DNA of 64,000 nt from CAZEDU01 sp964511185. GTDB lineage: Bacteria > Myxococcota > Myxococcia > Myxococcales > Myxococcaceae. A program made the translations under genes and the position numbers. The notes beneath the pieces are model-generated. The model was not told where the DNA came from. It worked only from the letters and a program-made list of their open reading frames with translations, and made no database searches. The stretch is from assembly GCA_964511185.1 (NCBI GenBank), contig CAZEDU010000003.1, positions 1 through 64,000 on the forward strand, read 5' to 3'. Shown one piece after another: positions 17,580 to 26,459 of the stretch. Numbering within the stretch: position 1 is the stretch's first letter; every line of letters begins with the position of its first letter.

Positions 17580-18899
17580 ATGAAGTCGAGCAAGGGCAGC
17601 AAGGCGGCGGCGTTTCCGGCCGACGAGATCATTTACGACTGGAATGCGCTGAAGGCCCGGCCGAAGCCGACCCACGCGTTCGACTTCAACGACGAGAGCC
17701 TGCGCGACGGCGTGCAGTCGCCGTCGGTCACCGACCCCGACATCGAAGACAAGCTCGAGCTGCTCGAGCGCATGGCCGACATCGGCGTGCGCGCGGTCAA
17801 CATCGGGCTGCCGGGCGCGGGCAAGCGCGCGTTCGACGACGTGGTCGCGCTCGCCAAGCACATTCAGAAGAAGAAGCTCAAGCTTCAGCCGAACTGCGCC
17901 GCGCGCACGGTGCTCGCGGACATCAAGCCGGTGGCCGAGGCGGCGCAGAAGACGGGCCAGAAGATCACCCTCTACACGTTCATCGGCAGCTCCCCGATTC
18001 GGCAGTGGGCCGAAGAGTGGGACCTGGACTTCATCGAGAAGGCCTCGGCCGAGGCGATTCGCTTCGCGCGCCAGGAGGGGCTCGAGGTCGCCTACGTCAC
18101 CGAGGACACCACGCGCACGCCGCCGGGCTCGCTCGAGCGGCTGTTCAAGAACGCCATCGACTGCGGCGCGAGCCGCCTGGTGCTGTGCGACACGGTCGGG
18201 CACGCCACGCCCGAGGGCGCGCGCGCGTTGGTCGCGTGGACGAAGAACCTGCTCGACGCGCGGCGCGACCAGGTCGCCATCGACTGGCACGGCCACAACG
18301 ACCGCGGCCTGGCGGTGGTCAACGCGATCGCCGCGCTGGAGGCCGGCGCCGAGCGGCTGCACGCGTGCGGCCTGGGCATCGGCGAGCGCGTCGGCAACAC
18401 GTCGATGGATCTGCTCCTGTTGAACCTCAAGTTGATGGGGTGGATCGAGCAGGACCTCACCGGCCTGGTGCCGTACGTGCGCAAGGTCGCCGAGGCCACG
18501 GGCATCGCCATTCCGGTCAACTACCCGCTGTCGGGAGGCGACGCGTTCCGCACCGCCACGGGCGTGCACGCCGCGGCCATCGTCAAGGCGAAGCGGCGCG
18601 GCAACGCGTGGCTCGCCGACCGGGTCTACTCGGGCGTCCCGGCGGGCGAGTTCGGCCGCGAGCAGGAGATCGAGATCGGCCACATGAGCGGCATGAGCAA
18701 CGTGCGCTTCTGGCTCGAGCAGCGGAAGATCCGCGCCACCGACGAGGTCTGCAAGAAGATCCTGGCGAAGGCCAAGTCGTGCGCGTGGACGCTCAGCGAG
18801 AAGGAGATCCTCGCCATCGCCGGCAAGAACGGCGCGCGCGGAAAGTCCACGCGGCGGGCCGGAAGAAACACGGCGCGGTTGCCCGCCTCGCGGGTTTGA
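17580..18899 (+). CDS. 2-isopropylmalate synthase/homocitrate synthase-like enzyme (DRE-TIM metallolyase)
   Basis: A 439-residue member of the DRE-TIM family that condenses acetyl-CoA with a 2-oxoacid (Claisen condensation). DESLRDGVQSPSV at about residues 38-50 holds Arg42 and metal-ligand Asp43. DWHGHNDRG places His237 and His239 for the divalent metal. GERVGNTSMDLLLL is the GxGERxGN loop of the family. The TIM barrel is about residues 33-310, followed by a helical accessory region and a basic tail. There is no room for the C-terminal leucine-binding domain found in feedback-controlled LeuA. The ribosome site is AGGAG. The fused dehydratase and LeuB-like enzyme in the window would fit the next two steps. 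HMG-CoA lyase is less likely. Confidence 0.75.
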   Translation: MKSSKGSKAAAFPADEIIYDWNALKARPKPTHAFDFNDESLRDGVQSPSVTDPDIEDKLELLERMADIGVRAVNIGLPGAGKRAFDDVVALAKHIQKKKLKLQPNCAARTVLADIKPVAEAAQKTGQKITLYTFIGSSPIRQWAEEWDLDFIEKASAEAIRFARQEGLEVAYVTEDTTRTPPGSLERLFKNAIDCGASRLVLCDTVGHATPEGARALVAWTKNLLDARRDQVAIDWHGHNDRGLAVVNAIAALEAGAERLHACGLGIGERVGNTSMDLLLLNLKLMGWIEQDLTGLVPYVRKVAEATGIAIPVNYPLSGGDAFRTATGVHAAAIVKAKRRGNAWLADRVYSGVPAGEFGREQEIEIGHMSGMSNVRFWLEQRKIRATDEVCKKILAKAKSCAWTLSEKEILAIAGKNGARGKSTRRAGRNTARLPASRV

Positions 18900-18943
18900 G
18901 ACTAAGACCTCACGGTCTCGATGTCGGGGTTGGGGGTTGCGCG

Positions 18944-19141
18944 ATGACGTCGTTGAACTTTACCGGCGTGAAGGTTTTCTCGACCACGCTCGCGAGGGAC
19001 CGCGAGGCGATGGGCGAGACCATCACCAAGTGGCTCAAGGACAACCCGTCGGCGGAGATCGTCGACAAGGTCGTCACTCAGTCTTCGGACAAAGAGTTCC
19101 ACTGCCTGAGCATCACGCTCTTCTTCCGTCAGAAGGGCTGA
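18944..19141 (+). CDS. Small conserved-looking hypothetical protein
   Basis: A 65-residue soluble protein (MTSLNFTGVKVFST...) with an alternating alpha/beta pattern and no Cys motif except a single CLS. It ends in a beta-like segment (HCLSITLFF). It has no signal peptide or membrane segment. Codon use resembles its neighbours, which makes it look genuine. I do not recognise the family. It follows the synthase-like gene by 44 bases. Confidence 0.55.
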   Translation: MTSLNFTGVKVFSTTLARDREAMGETITKWLKDNPSAEIVDKVVTQSSDKEFHCLSITLFFRQKG

Positions 19142-19220
19142 GCGCGCGGGGGAACAAACCCGGCTCGAACGGGTTGCGGAGTGGGTCGCGTTTCACCATC
19201 TTAGGACTCACGGGCAATCG

Positions 19221-19952
19221 ATGAGACCCATGCGCTCCAGGGGCGGCTTTCAGCTCCCCACCATTCGCTCCACCGCGGCGAAGCTGGCCATCGCGCTGGT
19301 GGCCGGCTCGGTCATCGCGCAGCTTTTGTATCGGTCCACCGGCTTCTCGCTGTTCCTCACCCCGGGCGAAGTGCTGGGCAAGCTGCACCTCTGGCAGCCC
19401 TTCACCTTCCTCGTCGTCGAGAACGACGCGCTCGGCGTCATCTTCGGCGCGATCATCGTCTGGTCCATGGGCACCACCTTGGAGATGGGCTGGGGCTCGC
19501 GGCGGCTGTTGCGCTTCGCGCTCGGGGTGCCGTTCGCGGCGGGCCTCATCACCTTGGGCCTCTCGCTGGTGATTCCCAGCCTGCGCGGCGTTCCGTACAC
19601 CGGCGGCTGGGCGATGGCCGCGAGCCTGTGGGTCGCGTACGGGCTGTCGATCGGCGGGGGGCAGGCCAACTTCTGGGGGCTGCCGGTCAGCGGCAACGTG
19701 CTCGCGCTGATCGGCGCTGGCTTCGTGCTGCTCAACGGGCTCTTCAACCCGTGGCAGTTCGTCTTCTGCACGCTCGTCGCGCTCGTCATCACCTTCGCGT
19801 ACGTGCGGCTGGGCTGGACGATGCCGCGGCACGTGTGGCTTCGGTTTCAGAGCTGGCGGCTGCAGCGGCAGCTCAAAGGCCGCGCCAAGCACCTCAAGCT
19901 GATCAGCAAAGACCGCAACACGCCGAGCGACTCGGACCGCTACCTGCACTGA
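19221..19952 (+). CDS. Rhomboid-like polytopic membrane protein, catalytic serine not seen
   Basis: A 243-residue protein with about five to six hydrophobic helices. Its layout resembles rhomboid/derlin-type proteins: LWQPFTFLVVE (about residues 57-67) is the W-PxT motif after helix 1, and GTTLEMGWGSRRLLRF recalls the LExxWGS/RR loop of rhomboids. However, the GxSG box expected in helix 4 is replaced by a GGWAMAASL segment and no obvious His partner is present, so it is probably a proteolytically inactive rhomboid relative. The C-terminus is basic and cytoplasmic. It converges with the PilZ gene 19967-20320. The fold call is moderate; the function is unknown. Confidence 0.62.
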   Translation: MRPMRSRGGFQLPTIRSTAAKLAIALVAGSVIAQLLYRSTGFSLFLTPGEVLGKLHLWQPFTFLVVENDALGVIFGAIIVWSMGTTLEMGWGSRRLLRFALGVPFAAGLITLGLSLVIPSLRGVPYTGGWAMAASLWVAYGLSIGGGQANFWGLPVSGNVLALIGAGFVLLNGLFNPWQFVFCTLVALVITFAYVRLGWTMPRHVWLRFQSWRLQRQLKGRAKHLKLISKDRNTPSDSDRYLH

Positions 19953-19965
19953 CGGAAAACCGCAG

Positions 19966-19981
19966 CTCAGCGGCCGCTGAG
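19966..19981. terminator. 16-bp perfect palindrome at convergent gene ends
   Basis: CTCAGCGGCCGCTGAG lies between two converging genes and includes the stop codon of the minus-strand PilZ gene. In the minus direction it is followed within a few bases by GGTTTT, so it may act as a weak terminator. There is no long T-run and no loop, so the assignment is tentative. Confidence 0.35.
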
Positions 19982-20320
19982 GAACTGCGCCAACGCCTGC
20001 CGGTCCGCCGCGCCGATTTCGCCGTCGCGCAGGCGAATGCCCAGGCCGCGGAGAATGCCGCGCGTGTCGCGGTCCAGGCGGGCCACTTCGCCGACCAGCG
20101 TGCAGAAGTGGACGCCGTCGCTGGCCGGCAACGAGAGCGCGACCCGAACCGGGGTGCCCTGCTTCGCCGGTTCACGCGTCTTCAAGTACAGCCCAGTGCG
20201 CGACAGGTCGGCGATGTCGTCCCGGACGTAGCGGCCGCCGATTCGGCAGTGGGCGGGGAGTTCGACGGAGATACGCGCGGCTTCGCGTCGCTCTGAGATG
20301 TCCCGAAGCGGGAGAGACAA
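19967..20320 (-). CDS. PilZ-domain protein
   Basis: A 117-residue single-domain PilZ protein. SERREAARISVELPA supplies the N-terminal arginine region (RRxxR-like, reduced here), and DIADLSRTGLYLKT is the D/NxSxxG motif that contacts c-di-GMP. There is no other domain, signal or membrane segment, so it should be a small cytoplasmic adaptor. Its upstream region (20321-20471) is GC-poorer than its surroundings and may hold its promoter. c-di-GMP binding is plausible but not certain because the first arginine motif is imperfect. Confidence 0.8.
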   Translation of the reverse strand: MSLPLRDISERREAARISVELPAHCRIGGRYVRDDIADLSRTGLYLKTREPAKQGTPVRVALSLPASDGVHFCTLVGEVARLDRDTRGILRGLGIRLRDGEIGAADRQALAQFLSGR

Positions 20321-20471
20321 CCGTCACCTCGAACCGTTGACCAACGAACAGCGACTGCGACCGATGACCACCCCAACGAGAGGTCAGACGATTTCTTACA
20401 TCTGCCAAGCCCGCAGAAGCAATGGGGCCCCGTGCACTCGAGGCGGAAAATATCAATTTGGATGCAGCGCG

Positions 20472-23400
20472 TCAGCCTTCAGCCAAGGACTGCACGCTCG
20501 CCCGGTAGATGTAGATGCGGGCGGTGTTGGTGCGGTTGTCGGCGGGCACCACGAAGAAGCCGGCTTCCTTCGTCTTGTAGTCGTCGGAGAAGCCCGCCAC
20601 CTGGCGCCCATCCTTGAACGTCACGCGGATTTTCTGACCGGCGTTGGAGGGCAGCTTCGCGCCGGGCGGCAACATGAAGAAGATGGCCTTTACCCGGTTC
20701 GAGGGGATTCGCTCGGCCGCGCTGCCGACCTGCGCCTCGAGCGGAACGATGTCGTCGAGCAGGTCCAGGTCGCGGATGGTGCCGCGCTTCACTTGGCCTT
20801 CGATGGTGTGAAGGATGACGCGGTGCTCGCCGGAGACGAAGGAGGGGCTCAGCGCGCCGGCGGTCTTCGCGATGGTCGGCGCCGCGGCGGGCTTGGCTGG
20901 GACAGGCGCCGGCGCGGCGGGAGGCGGCGCGGGCGCGCGGGGCGCTGGCGTGGGGGCGGGGACGGGTGCAGCCGCCGCGGGGGGCTTGGGTGCGGACGGC
21001 GCGGGCGCGGCTCGCGGAGGGGGCGGCGCGGGCACTGAGACGGCCGGAGCCATCGGCGGCGCAGGTCGCGCGGCCATCGGCGTGGGCGCGGGCGGTGGAG
21101 GGGCCGAAGGCGGTGGTGGCGGAGGCGGCGCGGCCACGACCGGCGCGGGCGGCTCTGGCACCACGTCGGTCAGCTCGATCTCGAGATCCTCTTCGCTCTT
21201 CGCCGCGGCGGCGGGCTTCGGCGGCGCAGGCGCGGCCACTGGAGGCTCGGCCCATTCTTCGCTCGCCTCGATGACCGGCTCGGGGAGCTCCTCCTCGGCG
21301 GGCGTCGCGGCTTGAGCCGACTGCACCGTCGGCTCGGGTCCCCACTCGGCATCTCCCAGCTCGACCGGCACGTTGCCGGAGGCAGGCGTCGGGGCGACGG
21401 TGGTCTGCGGCAAGACCGGATACTTTGCCGTGCCCACGTCGGCCCACGGGTCGGCCGCGGGCGGCCGCAGCGGTGTCTGCGACAGCGCCTGGTACTTGGC
21501 GGTGTCGACGTTGTGAGCGGAGCTCGCCGCGGGGGCAGACGGGACCGCGTCCCACGGAGCGGTGGTGGCGGCGGTGGGCACCAGCCCCAGCGCGTCCGCG
21601 CTCGGAGGCGCCTCGGGCTCCTCGAACGAAGTGGTGCTCCCGAACAGCGCAGCGCGATCCGCTGGCGGCGGCGCTTCGGGTTCTTCGGGCGCCGACCAGC
21701 TGTCTGGCGCGCCGAAGGCGTTCGAGACAACCGCGTTCGACGGCGGTGGGGCCGCGGCGACCGGTGCGCTCCACGGGTCGTCGCTCGGGACGGGCGCGGC
21801 CGCAGGCGGAGGCGGCGCGTCGGCGGGAGCGCTCCAAGGGGCTGCTTGGAAAGCGGGCTCGGGCGGCAGAGCCGCGGCGGTCGGTGCGCTCCACGGGTCG
21901 TCGTTCGGGGCGGGCGCAGCCGCAGGTGGAGGCGGCGCTTCGGCGGGAGCGCTGTGGAATTCCTGTGGCACAGGTACGGCGGCCTCGGGTGCCGGAGCCG
22001 CAGCGACCGGTGCACTCCAGGGGTCGTCGCTCGGGGCAGGCGCGGCCGCGGGAGGAGGCGGCGGATCTTGCGGCGCGGTCGCGACGGCTGGCTCGGGCGC
22101 CGGAGCCGCGGCGACCGGTGCGCTCCAGGGGTCGTCGCTCGGGGGCACGGCCGCAGGAGGCGGGTCGGCGGGAGCGCTGTGGAATTCCTGTGGCACAGGT
22201 GCGGCAGCCTCGGGCGCCGGAGCCGCGGCGACCGGTGCGCTCCAGGGGTCGTCGCTCAGGGGCGCGGCCGCAGGAGGCGGGTCGGCGGGAGCGCTGTGGA
22301 ATTCCTGTGGCGCGGGTGCGGCGGCCTCGGGCGCCGGAGCCGCGGCGACCNNNNNNNNNNGGTGCGCTCCACAGGTCGTCGCTCGGAGCGGGCGCAGCCT
22401 CAGGCGGAGGAGACGCGTCGACGGGAGCGCTGTGGAGCTCCTGCGGCGCGGTCGCAACGACTGGCTCAGGCGCCGGCGATGGAGTGCTCGGCGGCGCTTG
22501 AAGTGACGGCTCGCTCAGGGCGGGAGCGACTTCGACGGGAGCGCTGATCGTCTCGGTGGCGGAAGCGGCCGTGGCCTCCGCGCTCGCGGGCAGCTCGACG
22601 CTCTCGGTCTTCGTAGCCTCTTGCTGCGCCGCCTGGGCACGACGTCGCTCGGCTTCTTCCCTGGCGTACTCCGCCGCAGCCGGGATCAGCTCCGCCGACG
22701 AGATGAGCGCGAGCGGCTCGCCGTTGTCGTCGCTCTCGTCGAGCTCGATGCCAGAGCGCAGCTCCGCGACGCTTTCGGTCTGCAGAAACTCGGCGTTCGC
22801 CGCGAGCGGAACGGCGTCGCTCGCGTCGCCGCTCAAGTCGAGGTCGAGCTCTCGCCGCGGCGGCGCGACAGGCTCGGTCGCTGGAGTCTTCTCGGGCGGA
22901 GGGGAGCGAACGGCGAAGGGGTTCTCTTCTGGCACTGCGGCCGGAGCGCTCACTGCGGGCGCGGACGGAGGTGCCGCTTCCACTGCAGATGTCGCTTCGA
23001 TCGTCGGCGCAGCGCTCGGAGCGAGTACGTCCTGGACCGCGGGCGGCGCTTCGCTCGTTGGTGTTGCTTCAACCACCGGCGTCGCACCGAGGGTGGGCGC
23101 GGCTGAGTCCGCGGGCGGCGCTTCGACCGACAGCGCAGCGCTCAGAGTCGCGGGTGCTGCTTCGATCGCTGATGTCGTTTCGACCGTCGCCTGTTGCGGA
23201 TCAGTCCTCGGCTCTTCGGCCTCTCTGTCGGATGCGAGCAGATCGATGACCGGCGTTTCCTGCGCCTCGGTGGGGACCTCCTGCTCTTCCGTTCTTGTCG
23301 CCTCGGGCGTCGCAGCAGCGGCCACCGGCGCCACCTCGGGCGTCGGAGGCGTGGCAGGCTCGACTTCCATCACATCGTCGGCGGAGACCTCGGTGACCTC

Positions 23401-23976
23401 GTCCGCCGCGACCTCGGGCACGTCGGCCTGCGTAGGGGCCGGCTTTTCGTGCAACCAGCTGTGCTGCGGATCGGTGCGAGGCGGCCCCTTGGGTGGCTCG
23501 GGGACGGTCACCCGCGGCAGCGGCACGGGCGCTTCCATCGCTTGGAAAGGAGGCGCGGGCTGCTCGGCGATGCGGAAGCTGAGCTCCTCTTCCGGTGCGG
23601 CGGGCCAGGCTTGCTGCGGATAGGCCTGCGCCGGGTAGCCGGCGTTCGGATCGTAAATGCCCTGCGCGTACGCGTTGGGGTCGTAGCCCTGCGGGGCATA
23701 GCCGTACGCCGCTTGGTTCGGGTCGTAGCCGTAGCCTGCGTCTTGCGGGTAGTACGTCCCCTGCGGGTAGTTCGGGTCGTAGCCTTCGGGGTAGGGATAC
23801 CAATTGCCGTCTTCGGCGTAGTACCCGGCGGGCTGCTGCGGTTGTCCCGGGTCCGCGCCGCCGAGGATCGAGCGCAGCTCCATCCAGCGCGATTCCTCGC
23901 TCTGCGACAGACCACCGGACTTTCGCTTCTCGTCCAAGAAGCGAAATTCCCTCATGGCTTCCCGCATGTCGGACAT
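20472..23976 (-). CDS. Giant Pro/Ala-rich repeat protein with C-terminal PilZ-like (DUF6982-type) domain, split by a scaffold gap
   Basis: The N-terminal 40 residues (FRFLDEKRKSGG and LSQSEESRWMELRS) form a short conserved-looking helical region. Then comes a Tyr/Pro/Gln/Gly-rich low-complexity part with DPNY- and YDPN-type repeats (about residues 50-130). A very long acidic Pro/Ala/Glu region follows, including a tandem array of about 36-42-residue units ending DDPWSAP. The C-terminal 120 residues are a folded domain (GEHRVILHTIEG, FKDGRQVAGFSDDY, YIYRASVQSL) like the PilZ-like domain of myxobacterial proteins. The 10-N gap at 22351-22360 lies at a repeat boundary. Removing the Ns joins the two frames into one 1164-residue protein. 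No signal peptide; possibly a cytoplasmic polarity or motility scaffold (inference). Confidence 0.75.
21745..22480 (-). repeat. Tandem repeat array in the giant Pro/Ala-rich protein
   Basis: About six to seven copies of a roughly 105-126-base unit encode segments such as PQEFHSAPA, PPPPAAAPAP and DDPWSAPVAAAPAPE. The boundary sequence GGTGCGCTCCA recurs close to 21763, 21883, 22009, 22113, 22236 and 22361. Unit differences are mostly in the Pro/Ala count. The assembly gap falls inside this array, so the true copy number may be larger. Confidence 0.8.
22351..22360. other. Assembly gap (10 N)
   Basis: Ten unresolved bases inside the repeat array. The flanks read GCGGCGACC and GGTGCGCTCC, which are directly adjacent in other repeat copies, so the gap probably marks collapsed or unspanned repeat units and not unrelated sequence. 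Confidence 0.95.
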
Positions 23977-24185
23977 CCGTCTCCGTACGGCTCGGCCACT
24001 GCATTCGTAGTCGAGCGCTGGTGCGAAACCATTCGGCTCTGGCTTGCGATTCTAGGAGCTTTCCCGAGGCGGCGGGAAATCTTCCGACGGCCGAAAAGGT
24101 CGGCCTGCGTCGCCTTTTCACGCGTCTCTTGCCCCGCCGTGGGTGCATTCCCACATTGAGTCCGAGGTGCTGGTGGGGGTAGGCG

Positions 24186-24653
24186 ATGGGAAGCGTGGCC
24201 GCGTGGGCGGTGGCTTTCGCGTTGGGGGTTTGGGCCTCGCCGCGTGAGCTCGACAGCCAAGCCATTCCGGGAGTGGATTCGAACGACGCCGAGGTGACGC
24301 TCGGCCGCTCGCTGTCCTTCGGCTACTCGCTCAGCGGGCAGAAGACCTTGCTCGCCGCCGCGCCCGGCCGTTTCGGGTTGCCGGAGCAGCGCGTGATGTC
24401 GCTCGGCGACGACTGGCTGCTCTGGTCTGGGCCGTTCGAGGTGCGCAGCGGGACGGCCGGTTGGTTGTCGCTCGACTTGGATCATTTCCGCGAGCACGCC
24501 GGCGTGCGGCTCCCCGAGCTCTCCGCGATCCCTGGCGTGAAGCTCTCGCGGCCCAGCTTGCCGGTGACAGGCGCGGTCGGCGCGCTGCTGGGCCTCACGC
24601 GCGGAGGCGACGGCCCGACCGCGGCGCTGCTTCAGCTCTCGACGGCGTGGTGA
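24186..24653 (+). CDS. Hypothetical exported protein
   Basis: The 155-residue product has an N-terminal hydrophobic segment (AAWAVAFALGVWAS, about residues 5-18) that can serve as a signal peptide. The mature part is neutral, Leu/Gly/Ser-rich, with no Cys, and appears beta-rich. No family is recognised. It is divergent from the giant repeat protein (209-base spacer, no clear promoter seen) and meets the CNBD gene tail to tail with no spacing. Confidence 0.6.
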   Translation: MGSVAAWAVAFALGVWASPRELDSQAIPGVDSNDAEVTLGRSLSFGYSLSGQKTLLAAAPGRFGLPEQRVMSLGDDWLLWSGPFEVRSGTAGWLSLDLDHFREHAGVRLPELSAIPGVKLSRPSLPVTGAVGALLGLTRGGDGPTAALLQLSTAW

Positions 24654-25172
24654 TCAGAAGGCCCACTGGGTGAGGATCTTCTGGAACTCGGCCATCTCTT
24701 CCTTCTTCTTCCCGCGCTCGACGGCCTCGACCAGCTTCTCGTCCATCAACAGCAGCCGGCGGCTCATCACCTGCGCGAGGTTGTGCACGACTTTCAACGC
24801 GCACAGCCGCTCGCCGCGGAGCAGCTCGTTGAAGCGCTGCGACGAGACTTTGAGCACCCGGCTCTGGCTCACCGCGCGCACCGACGCGGAGCGGGCGGAG
24901 TTGCCGGTGATGAGGCTCATCTCGCCGACGACGCTGCCGTCGCCGAGCCGCGCGAGCACTTGCTGCGTCCCCGAGCGGTCCTTCTTGAAGATCTCCACCG
25001 CGCCCTCGAGCACGACGTACAGCCCGTCGCCGGGCTCGCCTTCGCGCACCACGAGGTCGCCCAGCTGCAGCGCCTTGTCTTCACAGACCTCGAACAGCTC
25101 GGCGACCTCGGGCTCCTTCAGCCCCCGGCAGATCGGCAGCTGCACCAGAAGTCTCATCAGCTGAGCGTCCAT
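24654..25172 (-). CDS. Cyclic-nucleotide-binding-domain protein
   Basis: A 172-residue protein with a single Crp/cNMP-type effector domain. FEVCEDKALQLGDLVVREGEPGDGLYVVLEGAVEIF (strands 1-4) and LGDGSVVGEMSLITGNSARSASVRA (the phosphate-binding cassette, with the Glu and Arg that hold the cyclic phosphate) are present. A helical C-terminus of about 45 residues has no DNA-binding HTH. It is therefore a stand-alone sensor or regulatory subunit in the cytoplasm. It starts 23 bases after the glutamate dehydrogenase stop and is probably co-transcribed with it, which hints at control of nitrogen or carbon metabolism (inference). Confidence 0.85.
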   Translation of the reverse strand: MDAQLMRLLVQLPICRGLKEPEVAELFEVCEDKALQLGDLVVREGEPGDGLYVVLEGAVEIFKKDRSGTQQVLARLGDGSVVGEMSLITGNSARSASVRAVSQSRVLKVSSQRFNELLRGERLCALKVVHNLAQVMSRRLLLMDEKLVEAVERGKKKEEMAEFQKILTQWAF

Positions 25173-25195
25173 CGTCGTCCCCCTGTGGAAGTCTC

Positions 25196-26425
25196 TTAAA
25201 TCCCGCGCAACACCGTCGCCTTGCCGACCCGGCCGATCGCCAGGATGAACGCCGCGGTGCGCAGCGTCAGCTTTCGGGTCCGGGCGATCTGCGCGACGCG
25301 GTCGTAGGCGTCTTTCATGATCTTCTCGAGCTCGGCGTTGATGCGCTCTTCGTCCCACGTCAGGTGCTGCAGGTTCTGCACCCATTCGAAGTAGCTCACG
25401 GTCACGCCGCCGGCGTTCGCCAGGATGTCCGGCACCACCAGCACGCCGCGCTTCTCGAGGATCTCATCGGCCTCGGGCTCGGTGGGGCCGTTGGCGCCTT
25501 CGACCACCACGCGCGCGCGGACCTCGGGCGCGTTCTGGCGGGTGAGCACGTGGCCCATCGCGGCGGGGATCAGTACTTCGCACTCGCTGATGATCACGTC
25601 GTCGTTGCCGCACGGGTTGCCGCCGGGGAAGCCCTTCACCGTGCCGGTGCGCTTGACGTGCTCGAACAGCGCGGGAACGTCCAAGCCGCTGGGGTTCTTC
25701 ACGCCGCCGTGCACGTCGCTCACCGCGGTGATGAGCGCGCCCTGCTCGTGGAGCAGCCGCGCGGCGTGGCTGCCGACGTTGCCGAACCCCTGCACCGCGA
25801 TGCGCGCGCCTTTGACCGGCAGCCCCAAGTCACGCAGGACCTCGCGGCACACGTAGAGCAGCCCGCGGCCCGTCGCCGCCTCGCGCCCTTTAGAGCCGTA
25901 CAGGTCGAGCGGCTTGCCGGTCACCACCGCCGGCGAATGGCCGTGGTACTTGGAGTACTGGTCCATGATCCACGCCATCACCTGAGGGTTGGTGTTCACG
26001 TCTGGCGCGGGGATGTCTCGGGTCGGCCCGATGACGTCTTGGATGTTGTCGACGAACTTGCGCGTGAGCCGCTCGAGCTCCTTGCCGCTCATCGTCGCCG
26101 GGTCGCAGTTGATGCCGCCCTTCGCGCCGCCGTAGGGCAAATTCACCACCGCCGTCTTCCACGTCATCAGGCTCGCGAGCGAGACCACTTCTTCTTGACT
26201 GACCTCGGGGTGGTAGCGAAGACCGCCCTTCATCGGGCCGCGGCTGTTGTCGTGCTGGATGCGGTAGCCAATGAAGGTCCGGATCTCGCCGGAGTCGAGC
26301 TCGATGCTGACCTGCACCTTCACCTCGCGCAGCGGCGTGGCGAGCAACGTCTCGATCCGCTCACCGACGTCCATGATTCGCGCGGCCTTGCGGAAGTAGA
26401 AGTTGGAGCTTTCGGCTGCGTTCAT
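25196..26425 (-). CDS. gdhA: Glu/Leu/Phe/Val dehydrogenase (glutamate dehydrogenase)
   Basis: Catalyses reversible oxidative deamination of glutamate to 2-oxoglutarate and ammonia in the cytoplasm. The 409-residue length and motifs fit the small hexameric GDH class: GPMKGGLRYHPEV and NLPYGGAKGG (substrate-binding lysines), DIPAPDVNTNP with the catalytic Asp, TGRGL, and a Rossmann fingerprint VQGFGNVGSHAA. ANAGGVTVSYFEW is the Val/Ser region of the active site. Leucine or phenylalanine dehydrogenases share much of this, but the PMKGGLR pattern favours glutamate. The CNBD gene follows in the same direction. Confidence 0.92.
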   Translation of the reverse strand: MNAAESSNFYFRKAARIMDVGERIETLLATPLREVKVQVSIELDSGEIRTFIGYRIQHDNSRGPMKGGLRYHPEVSQEEVVSLASLMTWKTAVVNLPYGGAKGGINCDPATMSGKELERLTRKFVDNIQDVIGPTRDIPAPDVNTNPQVMAWIMDQYSKYHGHSPAVVTGKPLDLYGSKGREAATGRGLLYVCREVLRDLGLPVKGARIAVQGFGNVGSHAARLLHEQGALITAVSDVHGGVKNPSGLDVPALFEHVKRTGTVKGFPGGNPCGNDDVIISECEVLIPAAMGHVLTRQNAPEVRARVVVEGANGPTEPEADEILEKRGVLVVPDILANAGGVTVSYFEWVQNLQHLTWDEERINAELEKIMKDAYDRVAQIARTRKLTLRTAAFILAIGRVGKATVLRGI

Positions 26426-26430
26426 GGCCT

Positions 26431-26452
26431 AAACCTTAACAGAAGGTTTTTT
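26431..26452. promoter_or_regulatory. Hairpin with T-run in the divergent gdhA/lipoprotein spacer
   Basis: AAACCTT (26431-26437) and AAGGTTT (26443-26449) form a 7-bp stem with a 5-base loop, followed by more T bases. It lies in the 34-base gap between two divergently transcribed genes, where a terminator would be odd. It may be an operator or leader structure. AT-rich for this genome. Confidence 0.45.
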
Positions 26453-26459
26453 CGGTACG

